The translations under genes and the position numbers were made by a program. A stretch of 64,000 nucleotides of DNA. Origin: JBBREP01 sp963716525 (GTDB lineage Bacteria; Actinomycetota; Acidimicrobiia; IMCC26256; PALSA-610). Positions within the stretch are counted from its first letter, which is position 1; each line of letters starts with the position of its first letter. The notes under the pieces are model-generated. The model ran no database searches. It saw nothing but the letters and a program-made list of their open reading frames with translations, and was not told where the DNA came from. The stretch spans positions 434,001-498,000 of the forward strand of contig OY970315.1 of assembly GCA_963716525.1 (NCBI GenBank). The letters run 5' to 3'. Positions 18,779-27,883 of the stretch are shown piece after piece.

Positions 18779-20228
18779 ATGGATCTCACCGATCATCTCC
18801 GAACCATCGGAGCGAACTGGTGGCGGATCCTCTTGATCGCCGTGATCGTCGGCGGCGCCGTCTTCGGGTTCAGCAAGAGCCAGGCGAAGACCTACCGCGA
18901 GCGAGCTGGTGTCGGTCGCCCCGCAGCTCAACGAGTTCGGCGCCGTGCAGGACCAGCAAACGCTCCAGTTCAAGGTGTCGGCGTTCGCGCAGATCCTGCA
19001 GTCCGACTCCGTCGCGCAGGGCGCGGTGACCACCGGCAACCTCGACAAGAAGTACGGGCTCGACTACAAGGGCGTCGAGTCGAACCTGTCGATGATCACG
19101 AACTCGGTCGGCGGCCTGATCCTCATCCGTTCGTCGTCGCACGACAAGGCGGAGGCGCTCGCCACCGTCGACGCGCTCGCCCGCTCGCTGCAGAAGAACA
19201 GCGCGAGCTCCGACAAGATCAACAACCAGACCACGCTCGCCGCGAACAACAAGGCGATCGCCAACTACAAGAAGATTCTGGCAACGCTCAAGGACGCCGG
19301 TGCGAGGACCCAGATCCAGGCTCTCATCTCGAACCTGCAGGTCGAGAACGCGCAGTTGCAGGCGCCCACCGCGGGCGGCGGCTCCATCCGCATCCAGACC
19401 GCACCGCAGCTCGACAACAACGGCGCGCCGATCTCGCCCACGCCCACTCGTGACGCGGTGCTGGCGTTCCTCGTCGCCGCGGTCGTGTCGGCCGAGTCGT
19501 TCGTGGTCGTGCGGGCGCTCTCCGACCGCGTGAGCAAGGCCACCGATGTCGGCACGATCACCGATCTCACCGGACTGCCCGTGCTCGCGCTCGTCCCGCA
19601 CGGCCGCGGTCCCGAGGTCGTCGAGGCCTTCCGCACGTTGCGCACGAACCTGATGTTCCTCGAGGGTGCAGGCCAGCCGCGCACGATCGCACTGCTGAGC
19701 CCGAACGCCGGCGCCGGCAAGTCGTTCTGCGCGATCCGTCTCGCGGAATCGGCCATCGCGGTCGACGCGCAGGTCGTGCTCGTCGACGCCGATTTGCGCC
19801 GGCCGGTGCTGCACACTCGCCTGCGCGTCAACCGCGAGCCCGGTCTCACCGACGTGCTGCGCGGCACGCCGCTCGAGAAGGCGGTGCACAACGTCGACAG
19901 CTTCCAGAACCTGCGCGTGCTGCCGAGCGGCGCAGCCGTGTCCGACACCGTGGGGGCGCTCGGCGGGCGCGCCCTGCTCGAGGTGCTCGAGGCACTCGAC
20001 GACGCGGAGCTCGTCGTGGTCGACACGCCGCCCGGCGAGTACGCCGACGCGCTCGCGGTCGCCGCGCAGTGTGACGCCGCGTTGCTCGTGCTCGACTCTC
20101 AGACCACCCGCCGGCGTGCCACGAAGCAGTTCCTCGAAGCGCTCGACCGCACTGGTGCCGCGCTGATCGGCGTGATCCTCAACAACGCGCCGGGGAGCAA
20201 GCGCGCGGCGGGCTACGACCGTTCCTGA
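18779..20228 (+). CDS. Wzz chain-length domain fused to BY-kinase-type ATPase
   Basis: About 483 residues after correcting one break near 18896. The N-terminus MDLTDHLRTIGANWWRILL enters a membrane helix, followed by an extracytoplasmic coiled region with the repeats typical of Wzz. A second helix (about residues 225-245) leads into a cytoplasmic ATPase: Walker A LSPNAGAGKSFCAIRLAE, Walker A' VLVDADLRRPVLH and Walker B LVVVDTPPGEYADA. This is the single-chain Wzc/CapAB-type regulator of polysaccharide chain length. No Tyr-rich C-terminal tail is present (only one Tyr near the end), so autophosphorylation control may be reduced or absent. Confidence 0.82.
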
Positions 20229-20240
20229 GCGCTGCGGGCC

Positions 20241-21362
20241 GTGTCCAGCGAAGGCTCTCGGGCTGCGAAGCCGGGTCGCGTTGCGATCGTGCACGAGAAG
20301 TTCACGATCTATGCCGGTTCCGAGAAGGTCGTCGAGCAGATGCACCTGCTGTGGCCGGACGCGCCGATCTACTGCTCGGTATGCGATCCCGCGACCCTCG
20401 GCGGCGCGCTCGCCGGCGCAGACGTGCGCACGAGCCCACTGCAGCGCCTCTACCGAGGCGGCGACCACTACGCGCACCTGCTGCCCCTGTTGCCGTGGGC
20501 GGCTCGCCACCACGATCTGTCGGGTTACGAACTGGTGGTCACGAGCCACCACCAGTTCGCGAACCGTGTGCGACCCGACGCCGCGGCCACCGTCGTGTCC
20601 TACGTCCACTCGCCCGCCCGCTGGATATGGGATCCCGCGATGCGGGCCGAGGAGTCGGGCGGGCTTGCGGGTCGCACCGCGCTCGCCGCGTTCGCCCGCA
20701 CCCAGCGCCGTGCCGATCGGCGGGCCGCACAACGGCCCCAGCGGCTCATCGCGAACAGCCACGAGGTTGCGCACCGCATCGCCAAGTGGTGGCACCGTCC
20801 GGCCGGCGTGATCGCACCGCCCGTGGACGTCGCCTTCTACCGGCGCGACCCCGGCGTGGCGCGCGACGACTTCTTCCTGCTCGCGGGGCGGCTCGTGCCC
20901 TACAAGCGGCCGGAGATCGCGGTCGCCGCCGCCGCGCGGGCCGGGGTGCGGCTCGTGGTCGCGGGTGACGGCCGCGCCCGGCCGGCCTGCGAGGCGGTCG
21001 CGGGCCCGCGCACCGAGTTCATCGGCAGCGTCGACGACGAGACGCTGCGCGATCTCTACCGGCGCTGCCGCGCGCTCCTCTACCCTGGCCGCGAGGATTT
21101 CGGCATCGTTCCGGTCGAGGCCCAGTCGTGTGGCGCGCCCGTGATCGCGGTCGGTGCCGGTGGCGCGCTCGACACCGTCGCGCACGGCGTGTCCGGCGTG
21201 CTCTACGGCGCGGGCCCGGGCGAGGTCACCCGGCTCGCCGCCGCGCTCCGCACGTTCGGCGACGACGAGTTCGACCACGCGGTGATCGCGGACGGCGCGC
21301 AGCACTTCGCGCCGGAGCGGTTCCGCACCGAGCTCGCCGAGGCGGTCCGCGCAACTTGCTGA
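20241..21362 (+). CDS. Glycosyltransferase family 4
   Basis: 373 residues from a GTG 12 bases after the kinase gene. GT-B fold: the N-terminal half has VAIVHEKFTIYAGSEKVVEQ with a Gly-Ser-Glu acceptor loop and VVTSHHQFANRV; the C-terminal half has FLLAGRLVPYKRPEIAVAA and REDFGIVPVEAQSCGAPVIA, where Glu-Asp-Phe-Gly and P-V-E-A-Q match donor binding. The last codon region overlaps the next gene, so they are likely coupled. It acts in polysaccharide assembly; donor and acceptor are unknown. Confidence 0.88.
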   Translation: MSSEGSRAAKPGRVAIVHEKFTIYAGSEKVVEQMHLLWPDAPIYCSVCDPATLGGALAGADVRTSPLQRLYRGGDHYAHLLPLLPWAARHHDLSGYELVVTSHHQFANRVRPDAAATVVSYVHSPARWIWDPAMRAEESGGLAGRTALAAFARTQRRADRRAAQRPQRLIANSHEVAHRIAKWWHRPAGVIAPPVDVAFYRRDPGVARDDFFLLAGRLVPYKRPEIAVAAAARAGVRLVVAGDGRARPACEAVAGPRTEFIGSVDDETLRDLYRRCRALLYPGREDFGIVPVEAQSCGAPVIAVGAGGALDTVAHGVSGVLYGAGPGEVTRLAAALRTFGDDEFDHAVIADGAQHFAPERFRTELAEAVRATC

Positions 21363-22625
21363 ACGGCATCACCCCGCGCGACCGGGCCAGTCCCGAGGTA
21401 TCGGAGCGTGGCCTCGTGGTGTTCGTGGTGCCCGACTTCGAACCGACGCTCGGCGGCACGACGCGACAGACCGCCAATCAGGCCCGCGCCCTGCTCGCCC
21501 GCGGCTACGACGCGCTCGTGCTCACGCAACGCCTCGACCGGGCATGGCCCCGCGACGAGCGCCGCGACGGCCTGCGCGTGGTGCGCGTCGGGCCGTCGGG
21601 CCGCGGCGCGGTCGCGATGAAGCTGCTCGACGCACGCATCGCGCTGTGGCTGCGCCGGCACCGCCGCCGCATCGCAATCGTGCACGTGGTGATGTACCCC
21701 GACTTCGCGGCGGCCGCGGTGGCCGGCGGTGGTCGCCTCGGCGCACGCACCGTGATGGTGTGGGCCGGCGTCGGCGACGCCACCGACACCGTCGACCGCG
21801 ACGAGCCGGAAACGTCGTCCGGAGCGCGCCCGCGGCGCGCGGCGCAGCTCGTGCTGCGCCGGCTGCGCCGTCGCGTCCTCCTGCGGGGCGGGGTGACCCA
21901 GGTTGCGCTGACCGGCGCCATGGCCGCCGAGGTGGCCGGAGCGCTCGGCGGGCCGGCGCCGGAGGTGATCCCCACCCCGGTCGACGTCGACGAGTTCCGC
22001 CCGCCGACGGCCGGCGAGCGGGCCGCCGCCCGGCGCGCCGCCGGTGTGGGCGACGGCGAGGTCGCCGTGGTCTATGCCGGGCACCTCCGGGCGGCCAAGC
22101 GGGTCGACCGGCTCATCGACGCGGCGGCCGTGCTCCGCGATCGGGGCGTCGCCGTCCGCCTGTTCGTGCTCGGCGACAGCCGGACCGAGCTCGACGACTG
22201 CTCCGGGGCGCTGCGGGAGCAGGTCGGGCGGGCCGGCCTCGCCGACCGGGTGCGCTTCACCGGTGGCGTGGCCGCCGTGCGGCCCTACCTGTGGGCCGCC
22301 GACGTGTTCGTGCTCCCGTCCGAGCGCGAGGGCCTGTCGAACGCCCTCCTCGAGGCGCTGGCCTGCGGCGTTCCCTGCGTGGCGCCCGCCTCGGCCGGCG
22401 GCGACCAGGTGCTTGGCGACGACTGCGGCGCCGTCCCGGCGTCCGGCCAGCCGGGAGCGCTCGCGGCCGCTGTGGCGGCCGTGACCGACCCCGCCCGCCG
22501 GCCCCGGCTCTCCCAGGGAGCCAGGATCCGCGCGGCTGCAGTACTCTGTCGGGGCGGTGACCGGGGCCTATGAGCGCCTGTATGCCCGTATCGGGGTCGC
22601 CGGCTTCGCGGCGCGGCGAAGGTGA
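21356..22625 (+). CDS. Glycosyltransferase family 4, frame broken near C-terminus
   Basis: GT-B glycosyltransferase of about 420 residues. Motifs: VPDFEPTLGGTTRQTANQA (acceptor loop), VVYAGHLRAAKRVDRLIDAA, FTGGVAAVRPYLWAADVFVL and PSEREGLSNALLEALACGVP. The likely start is TTG at 21356, overlapping the previous stop; later GTGs are possible. The uninterrupted frame ends at 22573 with a poor tail. A shift near 22541 gives YSVGAVTGAYERLYARIGVA and a stop at 22623-22625, which looks like a normal GT4 C-terminus. Part of the polysaccharide island. Confidence 0.82.
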
Positions 22626-22686
22626 GCCGTCGAGCCCGACACGGGTAAGAACTGCGGCACATCGCCCGAAAACCCGGTGAGCGACC

Positions 22687-24288
22687 TTGCGTCACAGGCT
22701 GCGCGCGGCGGAGAATTGCTCACCCTACGTGAACACGATTCGGGAGCTCGTGGCCGCACCTTTCCATACGTCCACGCACCAGCGCCGTTCGTCGGGTCGA
22801 CCGACGTCGACGCGCGCGCTCCGCGTCGTCGGCGCGCGGCCCCGACTCGGGCGCGCGGCGCTGCGCCGCCGGCTCGTGCTCGCGTACGGCCTCGTCGTGG
22901 TCGCGGACGCGCTCGCGCTCGTCGGCGCGGCCGTCGCGTTTGGTAAAGGAATGGTGAATGCCACCTACGTGGTGATCGCCGCACTCGGGCTCGTGTGCCT
23001 CGGCACGTACCACCTCCGCTGCAGCTTGAGCATGCTCGACGACGCGCCCCGACTCGCCGCGACGCTCGCAGTGTCGGCCCTCGTGTGCGCACCGTTCGGC
23101 GGTTCCGGCAGTGCGGTGCTGGCCCAGGCGGCGCTGTCGGTGCCACTCCTGCTCGCCGGGCGCGTGATCGCCTACGCGCTCGTCCGGGCCTGGCGCCGGC
23201 GCGGCCTGCGCGAGCCGACGCTCATCGCCGGCAGCGGGCATGTGGGCGTGGAGCTCGCGTCGGTGATCACCGCGCACCCCGAGTTCGGGCTCGATCTCGT
23301 CGGGTTCGCGGGGAGCCCGTTCCCCGATCTCCCCGCACCGTTGCTCGGCGACATCGGCCAGCTCGGCCATGTGGTCAACGACCATCAGATCCGTCGCGTG
23401 ATCGTGGCGTTCGGTCCGACGCGCGAGGCCGATCTCGTCAGCGTGCTCCGCACGGCGATGCTGCGCGCCGTGCAGGTGCACATCGTGCCGCGCTTCTTCG
23501 AGGTCGGCGTCGCACCACGCGGCTCCGACGTCGACGATCTGTGGGGCATCCCCGTGTACCGCGTACGCCAGGCCGCGTTGCAGCGCTGGGCGTGGCGCTT
23601 CAAGCGTTGTGTCGACATCGTGGTCGCGTCGCTGCTGCTCACGCTGACCCTGCCGTTGTTCGCGGTGGCGGCGGCGATCGTGAAGCTCGCCAGCCCCGGG
23701 CCGATCCTGTTCCGCCAGCGGCGCATCGGCCAGTACGGCGACGAGATCGAGGTGTTGAAGTTCCGCACGTTGCCGGTGGAGCACGTCGACGACAGCTGGA
23801 ACGCCGATGCCGAGCAGTACCACAACGCCTGCTGGCTCCTGCGCCGGCTCTCGATCGACGAGCTCCCCCAACTGTGGAACGTGCTGCGCGGCGACATGAG
23901 CCTCGTGGGCCCGCGACCGGAGCGCGGCTACCTCGTCGAGCAGTTCAACGCCGAGGTGTACGGCTACCGCGACCGCCACCGCCTCCCTGTGGGGCTCACC
24001 GGTTGGGCGCAGGTGCACGGCCTCCGGGGCGAGACGTCGCTGCGCGAGCGGGTCCGGTTCGACAACCACTACATCGAGCACTGGTCGCTGTGGCGCGACC
24101 TCGTCATCATGTTCCGAACCGTGATCGCGGTGTTCCAACGTCCGGCCCCCGGGTCGCGACCCGACCCAGTCGACGGGGACGGGCAGTTCGGCGTGGCGGC
24201 CACACCCACCCCGGAGGACGGCGACACGGCGGCCCCCGCCACCGGAGAGGCCTCGGCGAGCTCCGCGCGGCCCACCATCATCCGCTGA
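22687..24288 (+). CDS. Polyprenyl-phosphate sugar-1-phosphate transferase (WcaJ/EpsE type)
   Basis: About 533 residues. Four N-terminal membrane helices (about 65-165) and a CoA-binding-like domain (LIAGSGHVGVELASVI, about 178-193) precede the bacterial sugar transferase domain. That domain begins with the helix RFKRCVDIVVASLLLTLTLP and contains SPGPILFRQRRIGQYGDEIE, RRLSIDELPQLWNVLRGDMS, LVGPRPERGYLVEQF and LPVGLTGWAQVHGLRGE. It should load the first sugar phosphate onto undecaprenyl phosphate, initiating the repeat unit for this island. The start is uncertain: TTG at 22687 or a downstream GTG. Confidence 0.9.
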   Translation: MRHRLRAAENCSPYVNTIRELVAAPFHTSTHQRRSSGRPTSTRALRVVGARPRLGRAALRRRLVLAYGLVVVADALALVGAAVAFGKGMVNATYVVIAALGLVCLGTYHLRCSLSMLDDAPRLAATLAVSALVCAPFGGSGSAVLAQAALSVPLLLAGRVIAYALVRAWRRRGLREPTLIAGSGHVGVELASVITAHPEFGLDLVGFAGSPFPDLPAPLLGDIGQLGHVVNDHQIRRVIVAFGPTREADLVSVLRTAMLRAVQVHIVPRFFEVGVAPRGSDVDDLWGIPVYRVRQAALQRWAWRFKRCVDIVVASLLLTLTLPLFAVAAAIVKLASPGPILFRQRRIGQYGDEIEVLKFRTLPVEHVDDSWNADAEQYHNACWLLRRLSIDELPQLWNVLRGDMSLVGPRPERGYLVEQFNAEVYGYRDRHRLPVGLTGWAQVHGLRGETSLRERVRFDNHYIEHWSLWRDLVIMFRTVIAVFQRPAPGSRPDPVDGDGQFGVAATPTPEDGDTAAPATGEASASSARPTIIR

Positions 24289-24347
24289 TCGCGTCCCTGC
24301 TGCGCGCCGACCGGGCACGGGCTCGCGTCGCTCTTTAGCCTCTCCGT

Positions 24348-25028
24348 ATGAACGGTGAGCTGCCGGGCATCAGCACCTACACGCTGGCACGCGACGCGCG
24401 ATGTGGTGAGCGGGCGCGCCGCGTGCTCGACGGCTCGCGTGGTGCAACGATGGCGCGGACGCGCTGGCGGCTCGGCCAGCGTCTGCGCGCCGACGCGGCG
24501 CTCGCCCACTCGGAACGGCGCGTGCCGCATCCGCGCGACTTTCCTACGCCCACCGAGCTGACCGCCGAGGAGCGCGCCGTCTACCGCGCCGCCGCCTCGG
24601 GCTACCTCGTGCTGTTCGGCGACGTTCCCGCGCTCGCGATCGATCTGCCCCGCAACGTCGAGGTCAGCGGCAGCGGCATCGAGCTCACCGACCGTCCCGG
24701 CCTGTTCGTCGACAGTGACGGCCACACCGAGTTGCGGGTGCTGCGCTTCGCCGGGACGGCACCGCGGGCAAGCGACGGTCTGCGCCATGCGACCGCGCTC
24801 GTCGCCGGTGAGTCACTGCTCCCGTTGCGCGCGGTCGTCGCCGATCTGTTGTCGCTCGAGACGGCGGAGATCACGGTCACCGCCGGCGACGTCGCGCCCG
24901 CGCTCGAGTGGGTGCACGAGCGCTTGGCCGCGTGGCGCGCGGCCGCCGAGCGGCCGGCGGCGAACCACGGCGGCTGCCTCTATTGCGAGTTCGTGTGGGA
25001 CTGCGGCGTCCACCGGGGCGAGCGCTGA
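24348..25028 (+). CDS. Probable catalytically dead RecB/Cas4-like paralogue
   Basis: 226 residues, not confidently matched to a named family. It ends in Cys210-X2-Cys213-X5-Cys219 and has Cys19 near the N-terminus, the same four-Cys spacing as the next protein (Cys33; Cys235-X2-Cys238-X5-Cys244). Local order also matches: RLGQRLRADAAL against DLGKLVHTVLAH, and LRVLRFAG against IRDYKTGG. In these alignments the motif His, Asp and Lys of the nuclease become Arg47, Val131 and Arg133. I infer an iron-sulfur protein that lost nuclease residues and may partner the active copy. The stop overlaps the next ATG (TGATG). Confidence 0.6.
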   Translation: MNGELPGISTYTLARDARCGERARRVLDGSRGATMARTRWRLGQRLRADAALAHSERRVPHPRDFPTPTELTAEERAVYRAAASGYLVLFGDVPALAIDLPRNVEVSGSGIELTDRPGLFVDSDGHTELRVLRFAGTAPRASDGLRHATALVAGESLLPLRAVVADLLSLETAEITVTAGDVAPALEWVHERLAAWRAAAERPAANHGGCLYCEFVWDCGVHRGER

Positions 25029-25831
25029 TGGCGGAGCCCGTCGAGCCCGAGTCGCCGACGCCGACGCAGCTGCACGGCGCGATCTCTCGGGTCACCCCCA
25101 CGTCGGTGTCGGCCTGGTCATGGTGCCCGCGCCGCTACTACCTCAAGTACGTGCTCGGCCTGCCGGAGAGCGACGCGGGCGCGTCGACCGACCTCGGCAA
25201 GCTCGTGCACACCGTGCTCGCCCACGTGCACACGCACGGCGACTGTCACGACGAGGCGATGGTGCACAACGTGCTCGTCGACAACGGGTGCGACAGCGAG
25301 GTGATGCGCTCGCTCATGGCGCAACACCGCGACCGTTGTCCGCGTGAGGTCGACGAGGGGCACCACGATGTCGGACGCGCGCGCTACCACCACAGGCCGC
25401 CCCCCTACTTCCTCGCGACGGCCGAGCTCGACGCCGTGTGGGTGCACGACGGCCTGTTCGACATCCGCGATTACAAGACCGGCGGCACGACCCGGCTCGA
25501 GCTGCGCGACGACGAGCAGGCGCGCGTGCAGGCCTGGGTGTGGGCACCGCTCGCGGCGCGCAAGCGCCTGCGGCTGCGTCTGCGCTACGAGTACCTCGCA
25601 CCCGAGGTCGACGAGCCCGATCCATGGGAACCCGACGAGGAGGATCTCGGCGGCGTCGAGGAGTGGCTCACCCGGATGGTCGCCGACATGCGCGCCGGCG
25701 CGTTCGAGGGCGTCGCTGACGAACAGCGGTGCGGCGCGTGCAGCTTCCGGTCGATCTGCACGCAGAGCGCGGCGCCGAGCGAGCCGGTGTGGCCGGTGCT
25801 CGGGGCGAGCATCGACACTGCGACGCCGTAG
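25028..25831 (+). CDS. PD-(D/E)XK nuclease of the RecB/Cas4 type with Fe-S cysteines
   Basis: 267 residues. Features in order: Cys33 in SAWSWCPRRYYLKYVLGL, the usual opening of RecB-family nucleases; a G-x-x-x-H motif at His61; Glu133/Asp135 in TAELDAVW; the catalytic Asp148-Tyr-Lys150 in FDIRDYKTGG; Gln164 in the following helix; and Cys235-X2-Cys238-X5-Cys244. Together these define a Cas4/AddB-like nuclease with a predicted 4Fe-4S cluster. There are no cas genes or CRISPR arrays nearby, so a role in DNA repair or processing is more likely than adaptation. It is coupled to the apparently inactive upstream paralogue. Confidence 0.8.
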   Translation: MAEPVEPESPTPTQLHGAISRVTPTSVSAWSWCPRRYYLKYVLGLPESDAGASTDLGKLVHTVLAHVHTHGDCHDEAMVHNVLVDNGCDSEVMRSLMAQHRDRCPREVDEGHHDVGRARYHHRPPPYFLATAELDAVWVHDGLFDIRDYKTGGTTRLELRDDEQARVQAWVWAPLAARKRLRLRLRYEYLAPEVDEPDPWEPDEEDLGGVEEWLTRMVADMRAGAFEGVADEQRCGACSFRSICTQSAAPSEPVWPVLGASIDTATP

Positions 25832-25836
25832 CCTTG

Positions 25837-25960
25837 CCGGCCGAGCGACCGCGAGGGAAGGCCCACCGGCCCGTGAGCGAAGCGAACAAGAGGTACGACC
25901 GGCCGAGCGACCGCGAGGGAAGGCCCACCGGCCCGTGAGCGAAGCGAACAAGAGGTAGGA
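25837..25960. repeat. 62-bp direct tandem duplication
   Basis: Two units, 25837-25898 and 25899-25960, begin CCGGCCGAGCGACCGCGAGG and differ at one base near their ends (TACGA or TAGGA). They fill the gap between the nuclease and thiolase genes. The end of the second unit, GAGGTAGGA, lies where the ribosome binding site of the thiolase gene should be. A fragment of the same sequence occurs at 18714-18733. Confidence 0.95.
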
Positions 25961-25963
25961 CAC

Positions 25964-27478
25964 GTGATCGACCCTCGCACTCCGGTGCTCGCAGGCGTCG
26001 GGCAGTGCGAGCAACGCTGCCCGCCCGGCGAGGCGGCGAGCCCCGTCGAACTGTTCGCGCGCGCGGCCCGGCTCGCCGGCGACGACGCCGGCGGCAACCT
26101 GCTCGCGCGCGCCGGCACCGTCGCCACCGTCGCGATCGTGGCGTGGCCCTATGCCGATCCCGGCCGGATGGTCGCGGCCGCGCTCGGCATCGAGCCGCGC
26201 CGCACGGTGCTGAGCACCACCGGTGGCAACAGCCCGCAGCTCCTGTTGAACGAGATCGGTGCGCGGATCCAGCGCGGCGCCTGCGACGTGGTGCTGCTCG
26301 GCGGGGCCGACGCCATTCACACGCGCTGGCGGGCCCGCCGCGAGCCACGAACCGAGATCACGTGGCCGGTCGACGACGGCCCGCCGTGCCCCGACGTCGT
26401 CGGCATCGAGCAGCGCGGTACTGACGACTGGGAGATGGCACACGGCCTCGCGGCCCCGACGAACGTGTACCCATTGTTCGAGACGGCGCTGCGCGCCGAG
26501 GCCGGGCACTCCATCGCCGAGCACCAGCGCGCGGTCGGCGAGCTGTGGTCGCAGTTCGCCGCGGTGTCGGCCCGCAACCCGCACGCCTGGTCGCAGCGCG
26601 CGTTCAGCGCGAGCGAGATCGCCGAGCCGGCACCTGACAACCGCATGGTCGTGTTCCCGTACACGAAGCGCATGTGTGCGAACATCGACGTCGACCAGGG
26701 AGCCGCGCTGCTGCTGTGCTCCTATGAAGCCGCGCGCGCCGCCGGCATCGCCGACGAGCGGCTCGTGTTCCTCCACGCCGGCGCCGACGCCCACGATCAC
26801 TGGTGGGTGAGCACCCGCGCATCGCTCGCTCGCAGCACTGCCATCGGTGCAATCACGCGTGCCGCGCTCGGCGCGTGCGGGCTCGGCATCGACGACGTCG
26901 CGCGCTTCGACCTTTACTCGTGCTTCCCGTCGGCCGTGCAGATGGCGATGCAGTCGATCGGCCTGCGCGGACCCGCAGGGGGCGACACTCGCCCGCTCAC
27001 CGTCACCGGCGGGCTGGGCTTCGCCGGCGGTCCGGTCAACAACTATCCCACGCATGCCGTAGCCACGATGGCCGAGCACCTGCGAGCCGATCCGGGAGCC
27101 TTCGGAGTGACCACCGCGCTCGGCTGGTACGTCACGAAGCACTCCGTGGGCGTGTGGTCCAGCCGGCCACCCGAGCGCAGCTACACCCGAATCGACCCGG
27201 CGCGCACGCAGGCCGCGGTCGACACCGAGCCGGCGCGGGTCGCAGCCGGTGCGTATACCGGCCCTGTCGACGTGGAGGCGACCAGCGTCGTGATGGAGCG
27301 CGACGGCAATCCCGCGAGCGCCACGGTTGCAGGGCTCGCGCCCGACGGGCGGCGCGTGCTCGCCGTGTCGCGCGACCGCGACGCGATGCGGTCGATGTGC
27401 GAGAAGCCATGGGAAGGAAACCGGGTGTCGGTCGAGCACGACGGCGCCCGCAACGTCCTCGGAGGCACGCCGTCATGA
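25964..27478 (+). CDS. Thiolase-like acetyl-CoA acetyltransferase family protein
   Basis: 504 residues from a GTG at 25964. The N-terminal thiolase fold has the opening PVLAGVGQCEQR and a DVVLLGGADA strand. The C-terminal half has DLYSCFPSAVQMAMQSIGL, TVTGGLGFAGGPVNNYPTHA and then an extra beta-rich domain (about 420-504). The usual nucleophilic Cys motif is not evident: the equivalent segment reads LSTTGGNSPQLLL. In place of Cys there is Gly/Asn, so a classical thiolase reaction is doubtful. It resembles the long actinobacterial acetyl-CoA acetyltransferase-like proteins often found in lipid metabolism clusters. Confidence 0.7.
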   Translation: MIDPRTPVLAGVGQCEQRCPPGEAASPVELFARAARLAGDDAGGNLLARAGTVATVAIVAWPYADPGRMVAAALGIEPRRTVLSTTGGNSPQLLLNEIGARIQRGACDVVLLGGADAIHTRWRARREPRTEITWPVDDGPPCPDVVGIEQRGTDDWEMAHGLAAPTNVYPLFETALRAEAGHSIAEHQRAVGELWSQFAAVSARNPHAWSQRAFSASEIAEPAPDNRMVVFPYTKRMCANIDVDQGAALLLCSYEAARAAGIADERLVFLHAGADAHDHWWVSTRASLARSTAIGAITRAALGACGLGIDDVARFDLYSCFPSAVQMAMQSIGLRGPAGGDTRPLTVTGGLGFAGGPVNNYPTHAVATMAEHLRADPGAFGVTTALGWYVTKHSVGVWSSRPPERSYTRIDPARTQAAVDTEPARVAAGAYTGPVDVEATSVVMERDGNPASATVAGLAPDGRRVLAVSRDRDAMRSMCEKPWEGNRVSVEHDGARNVLGGTPS

Positions 27479-27873
27479 ACGCGACGAGCGCACCTCCGGG
27501 CCGGGCCACGGTGTTGTGGCGCGGGCTCACGCGCCGCTGCGCACGATGCGGCTCCGGCCACCTGTTCCGGCACTGGACCACGATGAAGGCCGACTGCCCG
27601 CGTTGCGGTCTGCACTTCGAGCGAGAGAACGGCTACTTCGCCGGCGCGCTGGCCATCAACATCATGTGCGTCGGCGGGCTCTTGCTGATCGCGTTCACGA
27701 CGTTGCTCGTCGCGACGCTGCCGGACGTCAACGTGGTGCTGACGCTCTCGGTACTCGCACCGATCGCGCTGCTCGGCCCGATCGTGTGGTACCCGTTCAG
27801 CAAGACGATCTGGGTGGCCGTCGATCGTGCGATCCTGCAGCGGCTCGATCCTTACGAACGCCCCGACGACTGA
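27475..27873 (+). CDS. DUF983 family zinc-ribbon membrane protein
   Basis: 132 residues. An N-terminal zinc ribbon (CARCGSGHLF and CPRCGLHFERENGYFAGA) precedes two membrane helices. This order and the Glu-Asn-Gly-Tyr-Phe-Ala-Gly-Ala junction are typical of DUF983, whose function is unknown. Its ATG overlaps the stop of the thiolase-like gene (ATGA). Confidence 0.85.
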   Translation: MNATSAPPGRATVLWRGLTRRCARCGSGHLFRHWTTMKADCPRCGLHFERENGYFAGALAINIMCVGGLLLIAFTTLLVATLPDVNVVLTLSVLAPIALLGPIVWYPFSKTIWVAVDRAILQRLDPYERPDD

Positions 27874-27883
27874 GACATCGCCG

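Noticed and set aside
15492..24288. Complete lipopolysaccharide O-antigen locus
   Set aside because: No lipid A, heptose or Wzx flippase genes are seen, and the organism appears to be an actinobacterium; a general surface polysaccharide is a safer call.
25028..25831. CRISPR-associated Cas4
   Set aside because: Motifs fit the Cas4/RecB superfamily, but there are no cas1, cas2 or arrays in the window, so only the broader family is called.
25964..27478. Functional thiolase with classical Cys chemistry
   Set aside because: The expected nucleophile Cys motif is not seen, so only thiolase-like fold is claimed.
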